DNA from: Wyeomyia smithii
Lineage: Eukaryota > Arthropoda > Insecta > Diptera > Culicidae
Direction: 5' to 3'
Assembly: GCF_029784165.1 (NCBI RefSeq)
Contig: NC_073696.1
Location: forward strand, 54,002,881-54,066,880
Length of the DNA: 64,000 bases
Under the pieces are notes generated by a model. The model had not been told where the DNA came from. It saw only the letters and a program-made list of their open reading frames with translations, and did no database searches. A program made the translations under genes and the position numbers. This document shows, piece after piece, positions 44,291 to 56,021 of this stretch. Each line of letters opens with the position of its first letter. Positions within the stretch are counted from its first letter, which is position 1.

Positions 44291-45606
44291 TGTGAGTGAC
44301 CCATTTCTGGAGACCAAGTGAAAACCCTATGGAATGCTATGAGAGGTGAAAATAAATTTGTTTCGCGTTTGGTTTCTGAAAAGCAAATTATTGCACGGAA
44401 AGAAATCAATTTTAATGAGTGGACATTCAAAAATTCCAATCAAGCTCCTCCTCTACTGAGAGTTTTTCTCAAAAGCCAGGTATGAAAGGTAGCAAACAAA
44501 AAATTCACCATCATTTCTATTCCTAAGACGGTTCCATACGGACGGTATGGTCTGGTCGTGGCAAAGGAGGAACAGCCAGAATCCCGTTCATCTCGTGTCT
44601 GGCCCCAATTTCCGGTTGGCTGAATTATTTGTCGTGAATTGAGGCTGGAGCACCAGGCTGCTATGGAACACTTTGCTGAAAGGATAGGAAATACTGCCAG
44701 CGAAACGAGAATCTGTTATTGTTGTTAGTTATCAGTAATCAGTCGTTAGTAAATGTTTCGTTTTTTCTTCCATTCCGACGTCAGCGAAGTTCCTTCTCCA
44801 CTGCTCGAAAGCCTCGAGAAGATAGCGGTTATAAAATTTGGCAATTTTCCATAATTAGAAAATTAACAAATTTGCTGAGTATAACTATTGTGACAACACC
44901 AATGACGCTTTTTAGCGCTCCGGAATCATATTTGAAATAGTTTTTTTTCTCTGTGAGGACTCATCACTGCGACCAGAGACATTTGATCTATTGTGATATT
45001 GCCCAGGTGTTTTCTGTACTCCGCAATTCATATTATTAGCAGTATCACTATTGAAGTAAGTAATATGCTTAAAATTTATATACATGTTTGTGTGTAAGGT
45101 GTTACCCTTCTATTTCAAGCTTACTACTCTACTGTACCGAGCCTCTTTCTATCCTATTAATATCGCCAAATTACAATTCCCTAGGGCTGTCTTGTCCAGT
45201 CACTCATCTTTGTGCACTTATCAACACATAAATTTCATCACATCAGTTTTTTATTAGGCATTGCGATGAGCAGAAAATATGCACAACCTTATTGAGCGGT
45301 GCCTTTGCGCGTAGAGAGCGTGGAATATAACATCTCATATAAGTAGGCGAGCCAAAGCTGCGTGATGTTGAGTAAATTAACTGTGTCAGAGCTAAACTTG
45401 TCATAGACCAACACCGTGATGATTAAAAAAACTCAGTGAGCGTAGCGCAGAGCCCTGCGTAACTGCTACAGAATTCTTCATTAGGGAAACAGCCAGAAAA
45501 GTTTTCAACCAGCTAGAATTTTCATCATAGTGCCCTTATCAATGATCAATAGATATGCGCTATCTATATTTTAACAGTTGCAATCGAGAAAGTCTCTCTG
45601 CGAGAG
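44291..45606. other. Noncoding, nothing recognisable
   Basis: Short ORFs only, without protein-like features. Confidence 0.35.
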
Positions 45607-45614
45607 CTTTATGC

Positions 45615-45780
45615 TAGGGAACCTATATAATAGAGAAATGACAAGACACTCACCGTTAAGGCAACTGTCAACATTAAAACGGACGAGCTGTATAAATTTG
45701 CATTGCCGTTATCCGTTTTGATATTGACAGTTGCCTTAACGGTGAGTATCTTGTCATTTCTCTTTTATACAGGTTCCCTA
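45615..45780. mobile_element. hAT-type MITE (166 bp) with long TIRs and 8-bp target duplication
   Basis: The two ends are inverted repeats of about 67 bases (TAGGGAACCT...GAGAAATGACAAGA...CACCGTTAAGGCAACTG) with few mismatches, leaving a loop of about 30 bases. The 8-bp direct repeats CTTTATGC flank it (45607-45614 and 45781-45788), fitting hAT. There is no coding capacity. Confidence 0.92.
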
Positions 45781-46038
45781 CTTTATGCGCTTTACACAGT
45801 GTGCATTTGTTTCCAGCGTGCGAAAAAAATAATCAACTCATCCGTTTTTTTTTCAACATGCTTCGGTGTTGTGTGCACATAATATGAGCCTCTTTATTAC
45901 ACACGATGAGTATGCCAAGACTGCCCTAGACTGAGACTTCACCTAACCTTCACCTATTGGTTGATCTTATAGCGAATTTTTTATTCCACGATGTTAGTGC
46001 CAACTTTTTGGGTGAAATAAAAAAACGATTTCAATCTA

Positions 46039-46305
46039 CTATCTAAAGCCTTGCGTTGGTGTGCGTGAGACCATGTGCGATGTAAACATAATGCTGTCAA
46101 AATACCTTTTCCGTATATCCGTACATTTATCAACTGCGTTGATGACAAAATTCGCCACCCGACTCCTGCTTGTTCTCAATGGCTTACTGAAAATTGTGAT
46201 TAAAGCACTTTCGAACTCGAAATCGGAATTCAAATCTAAATCCGATTCCATTAGTTCAATAACAAACACATTTGCTGCAGCAATTATTTCTCGTTTGCGT
46301 TTCAT
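46039..46305 (-). CDS. Short hypothetical ORF
   Basis: 88 codons from ATG, mixed charged/hydrophobic composition beginning MKRKREIIAAANVFVIELME. It reads more like protein than its surroundings but matches no family I know. It could be the N-terminal stub of a transposase. A plus-strand ORF overlaps it. Confidence 0.2.
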   Translation of the reverse strand: MKRKREIIAAANVFVIELMESDLDLNSDFEFESALITIFSKPLRTSRSRVANFVINAVDKCTDIRKRYFDSIMFTSHMVSRTPTQGFR

Positions 46306-46570
46306 GATTTCACTGCACAGAGCGACGAATCACATTTTTCGTTTGTTTCAGCATCACCCGCGTGTTTTGAGCGTTTTGACAGATACGACGTAATAGTGTT
46401 GGTGAACCCACTCGCAAAACTGACAAAAGCTTCAGTGCGAACCTGTCTGTTTTGCAGGTGCTTCCAGATCAAAACTGGGTCAAAATCGAGCGAATAAAGA
46501 AGGGTTTTGACAGCAGTTAGTGCGCTTCCAGGTCAAAACGAGGAGAATTGGTTGAATAAAGAAATTCGCT

Positions 46571-46900
46571 ACTATTCTAAAAGGGACTTATTATGTCAAG
46601 AGAAAGAGAAGTCTCATTGAAACCTCGTTTGTGCCAATATCGTAAATTACATTCCCTGGAGAGGATGGTCAGCTTTATTATACGAAAAACTTATTTTGTT
46701 GAGAGGAAGGAGTCTTGTGGAAACCTCGTTTCTCCTGTCAACACAGCGCCACAATCACAATTTTCTGAACAGGCTCTTAATGCTATACCCCTGGTCTGTA
46801 TTATTATAAGTATAACTATATTTTGTCAAAAGGAAGGGTTCTTATCCAAAACTACGTTACGCCAGCCAGTATCGCGCCATAACCTATGACCACTGCTACC
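46571..46900 (+). repeat. Degenerate direct repeats, about 115-bp period
   Basis: Three diverged units, starting near 46571, 46670 and 46796, share the order ACTTATT, GTCAAGAGGAAG, GTCT, GAAACCTCGTTT. The array lies just left of a MITE whose TIR contains the related AAGAGGGACTTAT, so it may be its expanded or decayed relative. Confidence 0.5.
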
Positions 46901-46964
46901 TTTAGTTAGATATATTGTGTAACGCGCCATAACTACAACTCCGTGAAAATAACTAAATATTGTA

Positions 46965-47192
46965 CGTTACTCAGACTAGTTTTATTATAAGAGGGACTTA
47001 TATTTATTAGGAGAAAGATTAACAGAGATACTGTAAAATTCAGCTTGAAAGAAGGATATGTGGTGGAGAGCCTGAGAATAAACCCATGTTGAAATCCTTC
47101 AACAACCAAATGGCCTGATTCTACAGTATCATTGTTGACTTTTCTGCTAATAAAAATGAGTCCCTCTTATAATAAATCTGGTCTGAGTAACG
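46965..47192. mobile_element. Long-TIR MITE (228 bp) at a TA site
   Basis: Inverted repeats of about 75 bases start CGTTACTCAGAC on both ends and include TTTATTATAAGAGGGACT and GATACTGTA. TA is present on both sides (46963-46964, 47193-47194), fitting Tc1/mariner-type targeting. There is no coding capacity. Confidence 0.88.
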
Positions 47193-47199
47193 TATAATA

Positions 47200-47280
47200 A
47201 AGAGATTTGAACCCACGTCCACCCGCTTATCAAAGCGGACTCTGTTACCTTGCTGTTACCTTGGCCACGGTGCTCCCATT
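47200..47280 (-). pseudogene. tRNA-like sequence (Ser/Leu type head of a SINE or tRNA pseudogene)
   Basis: On the minus strand it has a box-A-like GTGGCCAAGG, an anticodon-stem-like hairpin CCGCTTTGATAAGCGG, a longer variable arm, and box B GGGTTCAAATCTC (plus-strand 47202-47214). The 3' acceptor strand that should pair with GGGAGCA is absent, so it is not a working tRNA. It directly abuts the MITE at 46965-47192. Confidence 0.5.
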
Positions 47281-47289
47281 CAAAGTGGG

Positions 47290-50200
47290 TAATATTACCA
47301 CTTATCAAAAAATAGCGGATAGAAAACGGTAATGAAATGTTCCGTTGTGTTTTCTATAATGTCGTTTACGAAACTCCGCTTCCACTGAAGGTTTAACCTT
47401 GTTATCGGCTGTTAATTATGAATTAAAACAAGTGATCAGTGCATCGAGTTTAAATGGTTAAAAATAACAAAACTTATCAACACGGCCTCTAGATCGAAAA
47501 AAAAACGTTAAAATATTTTGGATGCCAACATAAAAAATAGAAAAATATAGATACGCTGTAAGCATACAAAAAGTGGCCGAATTATAGATGAACATTATTT
47601 GTTTTTTCGAATTTGGTTTTTCAACAAAATGTCATAAAATTGATCACCACATTGAGGCTAGAAAAAAAACCTCGAAAACTAGACATCGATTTGAGACGGA
47701 TTAGTGGTAAACATTCATTTTGGGTCATCAATGATTCACACACCCATAAAAAAAATAAAAAATTTTAAAGATCAGAGTTGGAATCTATTTATTTATTGTG
47801 CGATATGGTCGTAGTTAATCCTAAAAACCATGCATAAAAAATTACAAACAATGTCAAGTCCAACCCAAAAAAAATGGCAAACAAACAACAATATCGCACG
47901 CTATCCTGGAGGGCTAATAACGGTCTCGATCAACTAGTTTAGTTGAGAGAATTCGTTATCGATATTGTTTTTGGCACATTTTGCATGTTGTAGGATAATC
48001 ACAACGATACACCATGCCCCAGTACTGAGTCGAGGAAATTTCCAGCTCGAAATGATCCATTTTAAACATTTTCTGTACTTTTTTGGCACTCATAATCGGA
48101 TCAAAAACAAATAAATAAATTATTGTCTATGGTTGTAACAATGATAAAAGTCAAATTTTTTCAGGCGTTACTGGTAAAAAGGTCTATAAATTTCAATCCG
48201 TGTTCAAGAAAAAAGAATGTATGCAAAAAGCATGTAAAAATTTTCTGAATTTTAATTCACTGCTGGGACAGAACAATTGTAATTACAACGATTTAGCAAA
48301 ATAAAACAGAGAGAATAAGGTATACAGTCAGGTTTTCTACGCAGATTTTTCACTAGATTTCTTTACGCGGATTTTTTAATTAGGTTTTTTTTTACACGAT
48401 CTATTGAAATAAACGCCGTGTTTTTACGCGATACCGCGCTAATTCAAAAAAAATTGTGGATTTTCGAATTACGCGGGTTGTGAACCAAAATGTCTGAGTG
48501 TTTATTGAGTATAAGACTTAGTCAAAAAAAACTTCCGCCCTCTGAAAGATCTGAAATGACCGTCAAAAAGGATAATTTTAAATACTAGTAGTAGAACGTC
48601 TCGGGATCTTTCTTAAAGCTATTCTTGATGGTTTACTTCTCGCAGATTTTCAAATTAACGTGGTTTTATTTTTACGATGTATGTATCCCCCGCGTGAAAA
48701 GAATATAAAGTAAATTCTTTTAAAATATCAGAATAGAGTTTCAACTATATTTTTTGACAGTTGAACAAAATTGTTTCGTTCATTGCATTAGTTAATATGA
48801 GGAATTATATAAGTTGATCAAAACCAGCAGAAAATATGAATTTAGCTAGTTTTGTGTACCCCTCTCAAAAAAACATTCTGGGTACGGCAATGCATGATAC
48901 CGATGAGTGAATACTTGAGTGATTCCAGAGTGCACAGGTAATTCGACCACGATTCCAGACTGGTGGCATTGCTTCCCATACGGGTAAATACCCAAGCCTA
49001 GTCCGGGTTTATCCGGCGAAACATTACACCCTGTTATTATGTTGATTAATCTGACAAAACATTTCACATTAAAAGATCAACAAAACCTCCATCGTCTTAC
49101 CAGAAAGAAAGAAAGCAGGATAAGATGAACGAGTTCTCCCTTCACTGGGCAGTGGTATTCGTACTAACCTGCGAAACAAGTTTCATCGGCGAAGCGAAGG
49201 CAGACAGGATGAATGGACAAAAAATATGTTCTAGTCCGGTTCTTCGGCGAATTACACGACAATAAGAGTAAAATTAAATATCAATTTGAACTCTGAACAA
49301 GTTAACATGAATCAATCTCTACTCTAAACCACAAACATAGCTAATCCGTATAGTATATGGGCAGCAAAAAAAAACCAGCAAATCTTCCATTCGTCCTACA
49401 CCGCTATTTTACGTCACTGCAGTTGACATTATCTGTCGGATGATATCGAAGATGCGGCTCTTGCAGATGCAGACGGGTCGTAAAATCGGCCAACCGTACT
49501 CTTTTCGCCATAACTCGCCAAAAGTTATGGGACAACAGATGGTTGGTGGGTTTTTAAGGATTGACTTTATCTGACAGCTCTCGTACCGGGAACTAAAAGG
49601 TGCTTGACATGTGCCCAGTGTGTTGGTACCAGTTTTTTTTTTTTTGCTTGCCGTGGTGGAAGCGTGTGGGGGTACTTAGATAACGGCAGATCTGACACGG
49701 ATCATGCAGCGACAGTGCGAAGCATTAGAGCACTGGAAATGTGGGTGGATGTGACCTATTTTTCTGCCCTGCAGACTGCACTGTTGGATTGATTTTCTGC
49801 CGGAAGTTAGATAAGGTAGAAAAATGTGGTAAAATCGAGATCAATTCAAAGATAATCCTACTTATATAATTTTTTCATAGTCATCAATTTGACATTGCAA
49901 CATGTACCTACTGCTGATTTTGCATACAGGACGTCACTGTAAAACTGATTTCCTATAAATTAGTTCTACATTCTTCGGCGTTCCTTATCGTTTCCACAGT
50001 GCGTTCGTGCAACACAATGAGACACGCACTACCCCAACAAACGCACCCAACAACGTCCCACATGCAGCTTCTGTTTGACAATGTTTTACGCAAATAAGGT
50101 AAATTTTAAATTAGGTTAATTCATTGGCAGCAAACTTGTACCCGGAGACAGGGACAACTGGATTTCTCGGAACGATAAGGCAGTAAAATGAGCAACAGCA

Positions 50201-53008
50201 GCAGGAGCAGTTAAGAAAACCTTTCTCGTACTTGAGGTACTGACCTCCCTTAGGGTGCGTAATATATGACCGGCAATAAATTAGCATTCGCTGCCTTCGG
50301 TCGATACCCGATTTTTGCATAACACACTCCATACAAATATTTTTGTGTTGGGTCTATCCAGCCTGTATGGAAAAAGTGTTTGAACTGATTTGTCTCGGTG
50401 AATGTGGAAGTGGTACCGCAGGCATTATGATAATGAAATGCAGATCGAAGCCCCGGCAAAACATCAGCAGGGGATCCGATAAGCGTATGTAACGGGAAAC
50501 GACGGATCGGATAGCCTCAAAGAGACGCGCAGGTACGGTCTAAAACGGAGCAAACTTCATTCAGTCAAAATAGAAAGTTGTCTCCCGCTGACAGGCATTC
50601 CGGTTTCCTTGGAAGGGACCATAACCTTACTTAAGATTGTCCTTGCGTCACCACCTAGCACGTATGCTAATTAACTAGAGTTTAAAACTTTGATAAATTA
50701 CCACGGTACCTTGTTTAAATTAGTTTCCGATGGTTCACTTGTTGTGAGTTTGTAGCCCTATTTTGAGCGTTTGAAATAATAGAATTCATGCAAAACCATG
50801 AAGTATGAATCATTTATGCTGTTTAGTATTATTTTATTGTGCAATAGAAACTATTAGATTTGCCGGAACTCATTAGTCATTTAAACTTTTACGATCTAAC
50901 AATTTAACGCGCACATCGATAAGCAATTTCGCTATGCACACAAACTACGCGAATTCGAACGCTCGCTATATTCAGTCAGCAAAAAAATGGTACTACAATC
51001 AAAGCTAAATAGATTATCATTCGAGCTTTCCGATGACGATTGTTCTGGTTACGCTTGAATTACAACGCTCGATTTGGCGAGAATGGAACCTAAATTGTTG
51101 TACCCCGCAACGCCCGGTGTAATACCGCACTTCCTCAGGACGCATACGTACAAAACTGAACAGCAGGAACCGGAATCCGGTTTGATCGGTGACATAAAAA
51201 TCGCCGAATCGCCACCCAGTGTAGGTCCGCTCCCACCGACTTGTTTGCCGGAAAAGGCTAAACCTACTACCGGTACGTGGCACCGGTTGACACTTGAAAA
51301 CATGAATCCGTGCTAGTATTTATGGGTAAGTGCGGTTCAGTCGCCATCAGCAATCCACGCTTCACGGTTCGCGAAAAGCGGCATCGTCCTCACCCGCAAC
51401 CCCGTAACCCCTCTACACAGCCGATCAAAACAGGAACAACCGAGCGACGAGTGGACACAAAACGCTAGTAATAAATCATCAAAATTTCATTTCTATTCAC
51501 GCAATTTCAGTATTTATTGCAAACTAAATAATATTATTATAATATTGATAAATTATCGAGCGCGGCCAGTTTTAATCGTCATTTATGCGAGTGCGTATGA
51601 TTGTAAATCTAGAATTATGCTTTGGGAAGTGTACGTAATAACTCATGCTTTTGGACGGACCTGAAAATTAGCGTCCGGCCGCAGAAATATTCTAAGCCCC
51701 GTTGCTGGTAACTAAATAGATACTGGACATAACGGTCGGTCCAAGCTGGATTGGACATAGCGTTATCGTTTTGCCTGCAATGACAGTGCTGCTGATTTAG
51801 TTTAATGTATTCTTTTTATGCAGCTTCCTGTTCGCTAGTTTAATTCATATTTTATTCTATTTTTTACTTCTTGCCTCAAATCCATATAGAGTACATTGTA
51901 GGGATAGATGATTACCGCTGCTTCTAATTAGCAATCACTTAACTTTATATGCTTAATACCACGGAACACTTTATTGGTACGGATCCTATTAAGCTAAGTT
52001 ATCACCCAGCGAACCGCTAAAGCGGATTTTGAACTCTCCATCAATACACAGGACAAGAAACGGCGAACGAACGTTGAATAAAGCAAGAATCGCTCGCTGA
52101 ATAACTTGGAGACAAGAGTGTCATTCAGTTATTTAGCACATCGACAGCCTTCGGCTCGGCTCGGCAGGCAGGGATGATGATGATGATGATCGCATGATTG
52201 CACCACAAATCTGTCGGCTCGACAGAGCGTGCTGCTGGATGAACTCCGGAATAAATATGCTGCTGCAAATGCATAACCGCCCGGTGGGTGAGTGGCAAAG
52301 CAGCGGGCACAGACTGTGTACACTGCGATGTGACAAAAGATCTCGCGACTACCAGTCAGCCAACCAGCAGGCGACAGGACCGAGGAGTCCGAGAGCGGCT
52401 CTATTAATCAGCGAGTGCAACTTTTCCTTGTATTTTATATCGCATATTTTGCCGCTCCACCCCGAGTGCGCACACCGACGAGTTTCTTCTCGCGGCGCGC
52501 AAGAGTCCGTAAAATTTCGCAAGTCCACAATATCAGGTTATGAAACGAAAGAAGTGACAGATCCACCGGGTAGTGGCACAAATTCGCAACGACGACGACG
52601 TGCGCAAATCATCATCTTTCTGCGGACGGACCAGCCGCGAGTCCGTCAGCTATTTCAACAGATCGCTGTCGTATATCTATCAGCCCGGTATGAATCAGTG
52701 TCATTAAATCATAAAAAAATCATTTATCTAGACACAAGTGATCTTTTCTTTCCCATGGAGAAGCATCTGTGTCACGCGATTTATTAACTTTCTGCGCCTC
52801 CAAGCGGAGGTGCTAAACGAGTTTACTGGTGATTTTTTTTTCGCTCGGTTGAAGTTTGTGTTCTGGTTTGATAATTACATGAAGTGTGCAGTTTAATTTG
52901 AATATTTTATTCATATCTAAAATGCTTGCAGGCATTGCAACTGTTTCAATGTGACATATATTCTTACTTTTTATTCAACCGAAAGCGATGACTACAAATC
53001 AACAGAAA
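47290..53008. other. Noncoding stretch
   Basis: No supportable gene. About 48,325-48,700 contains repeated TACGCGG/ACGCGAT words related to the MITE at 53011-53209 but without clean ends. GC-richer patches at 49.4-50.6 and 51.0-52.7 kb contain ORFs without protein-like features. Confidence 0.4.
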
Positions 53009-53010
53009 TA

Positions 53011-53209
53011 CAGTAAGGTCTTTTCACGCGGTTTTTTTTTCAGATGGATTGCTTTCTTCCATTACTCAAAAACGGTACAAGATATCGACCTCATTTCAAT
53101 CACTTTCCCGTTTTAGGCCACGAGTTATATTTGCAACTCAAAAAAGTCTTTTCTTACGCGGGTCTATACAAATTTGAAACGCATCCCCCGCATTTAAAAG
53201 ACCTTAGTG
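53011..53209. mobile_element. TACGCGG-family MITE (199 bp) at a TA site
   Basis: Ends CAGTAAGGTCTTTTCACGCGG and, inward from the right, CACTAAGGTCTTTTAAATGCGG are imperfect inverted repeats. TA lies on both sides (53009-53010, 53210-53211). The same design occurs at 34889-34970. Confidence 0.78.
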
Positions 53210-53502
53210 TACACGAAAGTAATAATCCATTAACTTATAACTTGCCGCCAGCAACAGGTACCGCACGATAACCGGAACAAAATTATTCAGTGAGCAGGAA
53301 TGCGTCATCACAAGAGCAACAATAGTTTAGTTTTACAGGTTCGAAGATTCGTACTCGATAATTTACGCAAAAACATTACTGAATTTCTCGACCCTACTTA
53401 CATTGAGTGGAAGATAATGTAGTAGAATAAACTACTGATTGTTGAAAAGCACTTTGAAACAGTCATTCAGGTTTTAGCCAAACAATACATGACTTTATAA
53501 AA

Positions 53503-53869
53503 AAGGATTTCGCGCCAACTCGAGCAGATATTTGCAGCACCCTCTTAGAATTCAATATAACTTTGTGAGTATGTGGGCCTTACTATCCTAGGAAACTTTG
53601 CGTTTTCTTAAAAAAAATTCTGTATAATCATTTGAAACAGGCTGATTTTTTTTCAACAAATCGATATATCTGAATAATAACAAAAGATAGAGAAAAGTCG
53701 TCAAAAGAAGACTTTCTGGAAATTGTCTTAAGTTTCATACAAAAATATTTATTTTTTCTTAAGGAAAAGGCAAAGTTTCCTAAGGGAGTAAGGCCTACGC
53801 ATCCACAAAGTTTTATCAAATTCTAAGAAAGTGCTGCTAGCTCCTTAGTCGAGTTACCGCAAAATCCTT
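53503..53869. mobile_element. Large-TIR MITE (about 367 bp) of the AAGGATTT family
   Basis: Arms of about 105 bases are diverged inverted repeats: AAGGATTTCGCGCCAACTCGA...GCAGCACCCTCTTAGAAT...ACTTTGTG...AGGAAACTTTGC on the left, and the same words with changes on the right. The same leading words occur at 62515-62600, so the larger element at the right edge belongs to the same family. I see no clear target duplication. Confidence 0.75.
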
Positions 53870-54223
53870 TCAAGAAAAATTATGGAACAAGAGTTGAAAA
53901 AAAATCAAAATTAAAATATCGAAATAAATTAGTTCAAAACCATATCTCATTTCGAAAACAATGAAAAATAAACAATAATTCTGATCGAAAATAATTACAT
54001 TTTTGACGTAGGACTACGTCTTACTTCAGTAAGGTGGCATGTTGTGGAAAGCGTAATGAAATGTTCCCTCTTAACGAACATTGAACACAAATGTCTTAAT
54101 CGATAGCTGAGGTTTCTGGCAAACTTTTGGAATCAAAAATCGTTTGGAAAAGCATAGCTAACCGATCACGAGCTCGCTTTTACGATGTTCAATTTGAACC
54201 CATATTGTAAGTAGCTGTAAGTA
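53870..54223. other. Noncoding spacer
   Basis: Nothing recognised. Confidence 0.4.
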
Positions 54224-54800
54224 GTTCCTGGTCACTGTAGAATCGATGGGAACGAAAAAGCCGATGAACTTGCAAGACTTGGATCGTCTCATCAGTTCAT
54301 AGGACCAGAACCTTTCTGTGGCTTATCCGCTTCTTCACTCAAAATGGAGCTGAATGCATGGGAAATTTCGAAGGTGGAGTCCAACTGGACAAATACTTCC
54401 ATTGGTAGGCAGTCAAAGAGGTTTATCACACCGAACGGTTCTATGACTCGAAAAATACTGGAGCTTTTAAGGAAAGATCTAAGCACATATACTGGTCTAA
54501 TAACAGGGCATTGTCCGAGCCGTTATCACTTGAAGCTTATGAAAAAACTTCAAGATGATACGTGTCGCTTATGTGGCATGGAAAAAGAAGACTCGGAACA
54601 CCTGTTATGCCGATGTCCGGCAAATATTAATAAAAGTCATAAGTTCTTCAATAGGGGGCTGTTAGAATCCTCTGAAATCTGGAGAACAACTCCTAGTACG
54701 GTTATTCGCTTCATGCGAAGTGTAATAGCAGACTGGACTAATGCTATTGGTCATATCATAACGGCCACTTCCAATAGTGGTATGTTATCCTGACTTAGCA
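54224..54800 (+). pseudogene. I/LOA-type LINE RNase H tail (copy C)
   Basis: Starts abruptly at VPGHC (with Arg where copy B has Gly) and runs through DGNEKADELARLGSSHQ, FIGPEPFCGLS, QSKRFITPNGS, TGLITGHCPSRYHL and the CRLCGMEKEDSEHLLCRCP knuckle to TAT-SNSGMLS and TGA at about 54793. It is a 5'-truncated copy closely similar to copy B but lacking the 1.09-kb insert, so it serves as the empty-site reference. Confidence 0.82.
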
Positions 54801-55435
54801 AAATTAAAAAGGGTATATGTCACAAAAGATCAAAAAATTGGTCGCAGTGATAAAATACCCAATACGGGAAAAAAAGTAGCTCCACCTTTTTTTTCCTTTT
54901 TCGCAGTTTCGCAAGACGAAGAGGCTTTATTCCATAATACGAATGTAAAGTATATGAAATACGCTAAGGAAATTACATCTCATGCTGGCTCACAAACACA
55001 TTCTTTTGGAATTTTTTTGACTTAGAATAAGCCTTTTTTAACAAGGTGCCATTTCGAAATATCCAAAAAGGGATGAAACTGCAGAATGAGAGATTTCGAA
55101 TGCTTACGAATGTGTTACCACTGAATGGATTTTAGTCATTATCGTTGGGTAGAGAAAAAGTTTCTCTAGTTTATGAAAACAATTTTTGAAACATTTTTCC
55201 TTAGTAAAGTAAATTAAATTCATAGAGATTTGATTATATTTCAACCAATCGCGTGCCCACAATGATGCAATCTAAGCACTTCCCCAGCACTACCGACACT
55301 AAAGTATACACACGATTTGTCTTTGTAAACGATTTTTGTTGTGTTTGTGGCTTTGTTCGCTCGAGTGCACAACGACACACCAACCGGAAGTATAACTTTA
55401 ACATATCTGAACATATAAACATATCTTTATACTAA
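54801..55435. other. Noncoding spacer
   Basis: The first part may be the LINE's 3' untranslated region. No gene. Confidence 0.35.
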
Positions 55436-55439
55436 ACAA

Positions 55440-55980
55440 ATAAAAATGCAGTTCTGTCTGTCTGTCTGATCCATATTCACTTAAAAACTACTGAACCGAT
55501 CAGTGTGAAATTTTGTATATGGACGTTTCAAGGGCCGGAAGAGGTTACCAAGATAATTGGAGACCGCTCGTTATTCTGGAAGGGAGGGGTTCCATACAAA
55601 TGAAACACGAATTTCTAAATATCTCGAGAACTAACCAAGTAAATGGAACCAAATTTGACATGTGAATATTTTTATTATGTTCGTTTCAAGGGCCGGATGA
55701 GGTGACTAAGATAGTTGGAGACCGCTCCTTATTCCGGATATTTCCGGAACCAGAATGACGCCCAGAAATTTATTTCACATGTCATTTTGGAATCCATGAT
55801 GGCGACTTTCGGTTTATGGAGAACAGCATAAAGTAACCAAATTCCACCCAATATCTGCGGAACCAGAATGATGGACAGAAATTAAAAATTGATCTCAGAC
55901 AGCCTTTTTATATGTAAGATTGCTACTTCTAGAAAACAGCCGGAAATGACCGAATTCTACTCAATATGGATATTTCCGTA
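55440..55980 (+). repeat. Dispersed repeat with internal sub-repeats
   Basis: Starts with (CTGT)n near 55452. Two related blocks follow, each with CGTTTCAAGGGCCGGA and GAGACCGCTC (about 55525-55575 and 55680-55730), then TTTCCGGAACCAGAATGA and ATTTTGGAATCCATGATGGCGAC, also found near 36.2 kb. No ORF; the superfamily is unknown. Confidence 0.6.
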
Positions 55981-55985
55981 ATCGA

Positions 55986-56021
55986 CATTTATTTATTTAT
56001 TTAATCATTTATTTATTTATT
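55986..56021 (+). repeat. (ATTT)n simple repeat
   Basis: An ATTT/ATTTA run with one interruption (AATC). Confidence 0.85.

Noticed and set aside
46571..46900. CRISPR-like array
   Set aside because: The repeats are diverged, irregularly spaced and only three; the setting is a eukaryotic transposon-rich genome.
47200..47280. Functional tRNA-Ser/Leu
   Set aside because: The acceptor stem cannot form because the 3' strand is missing, and the D region carries a repeated AAGGTAACA segment.
52194..52787. 197-codon plus-strand ORF
   Set aside because: It lies in a GC-richer noncoding patch, overlaps several antisense ORFs and has no domain-like features.
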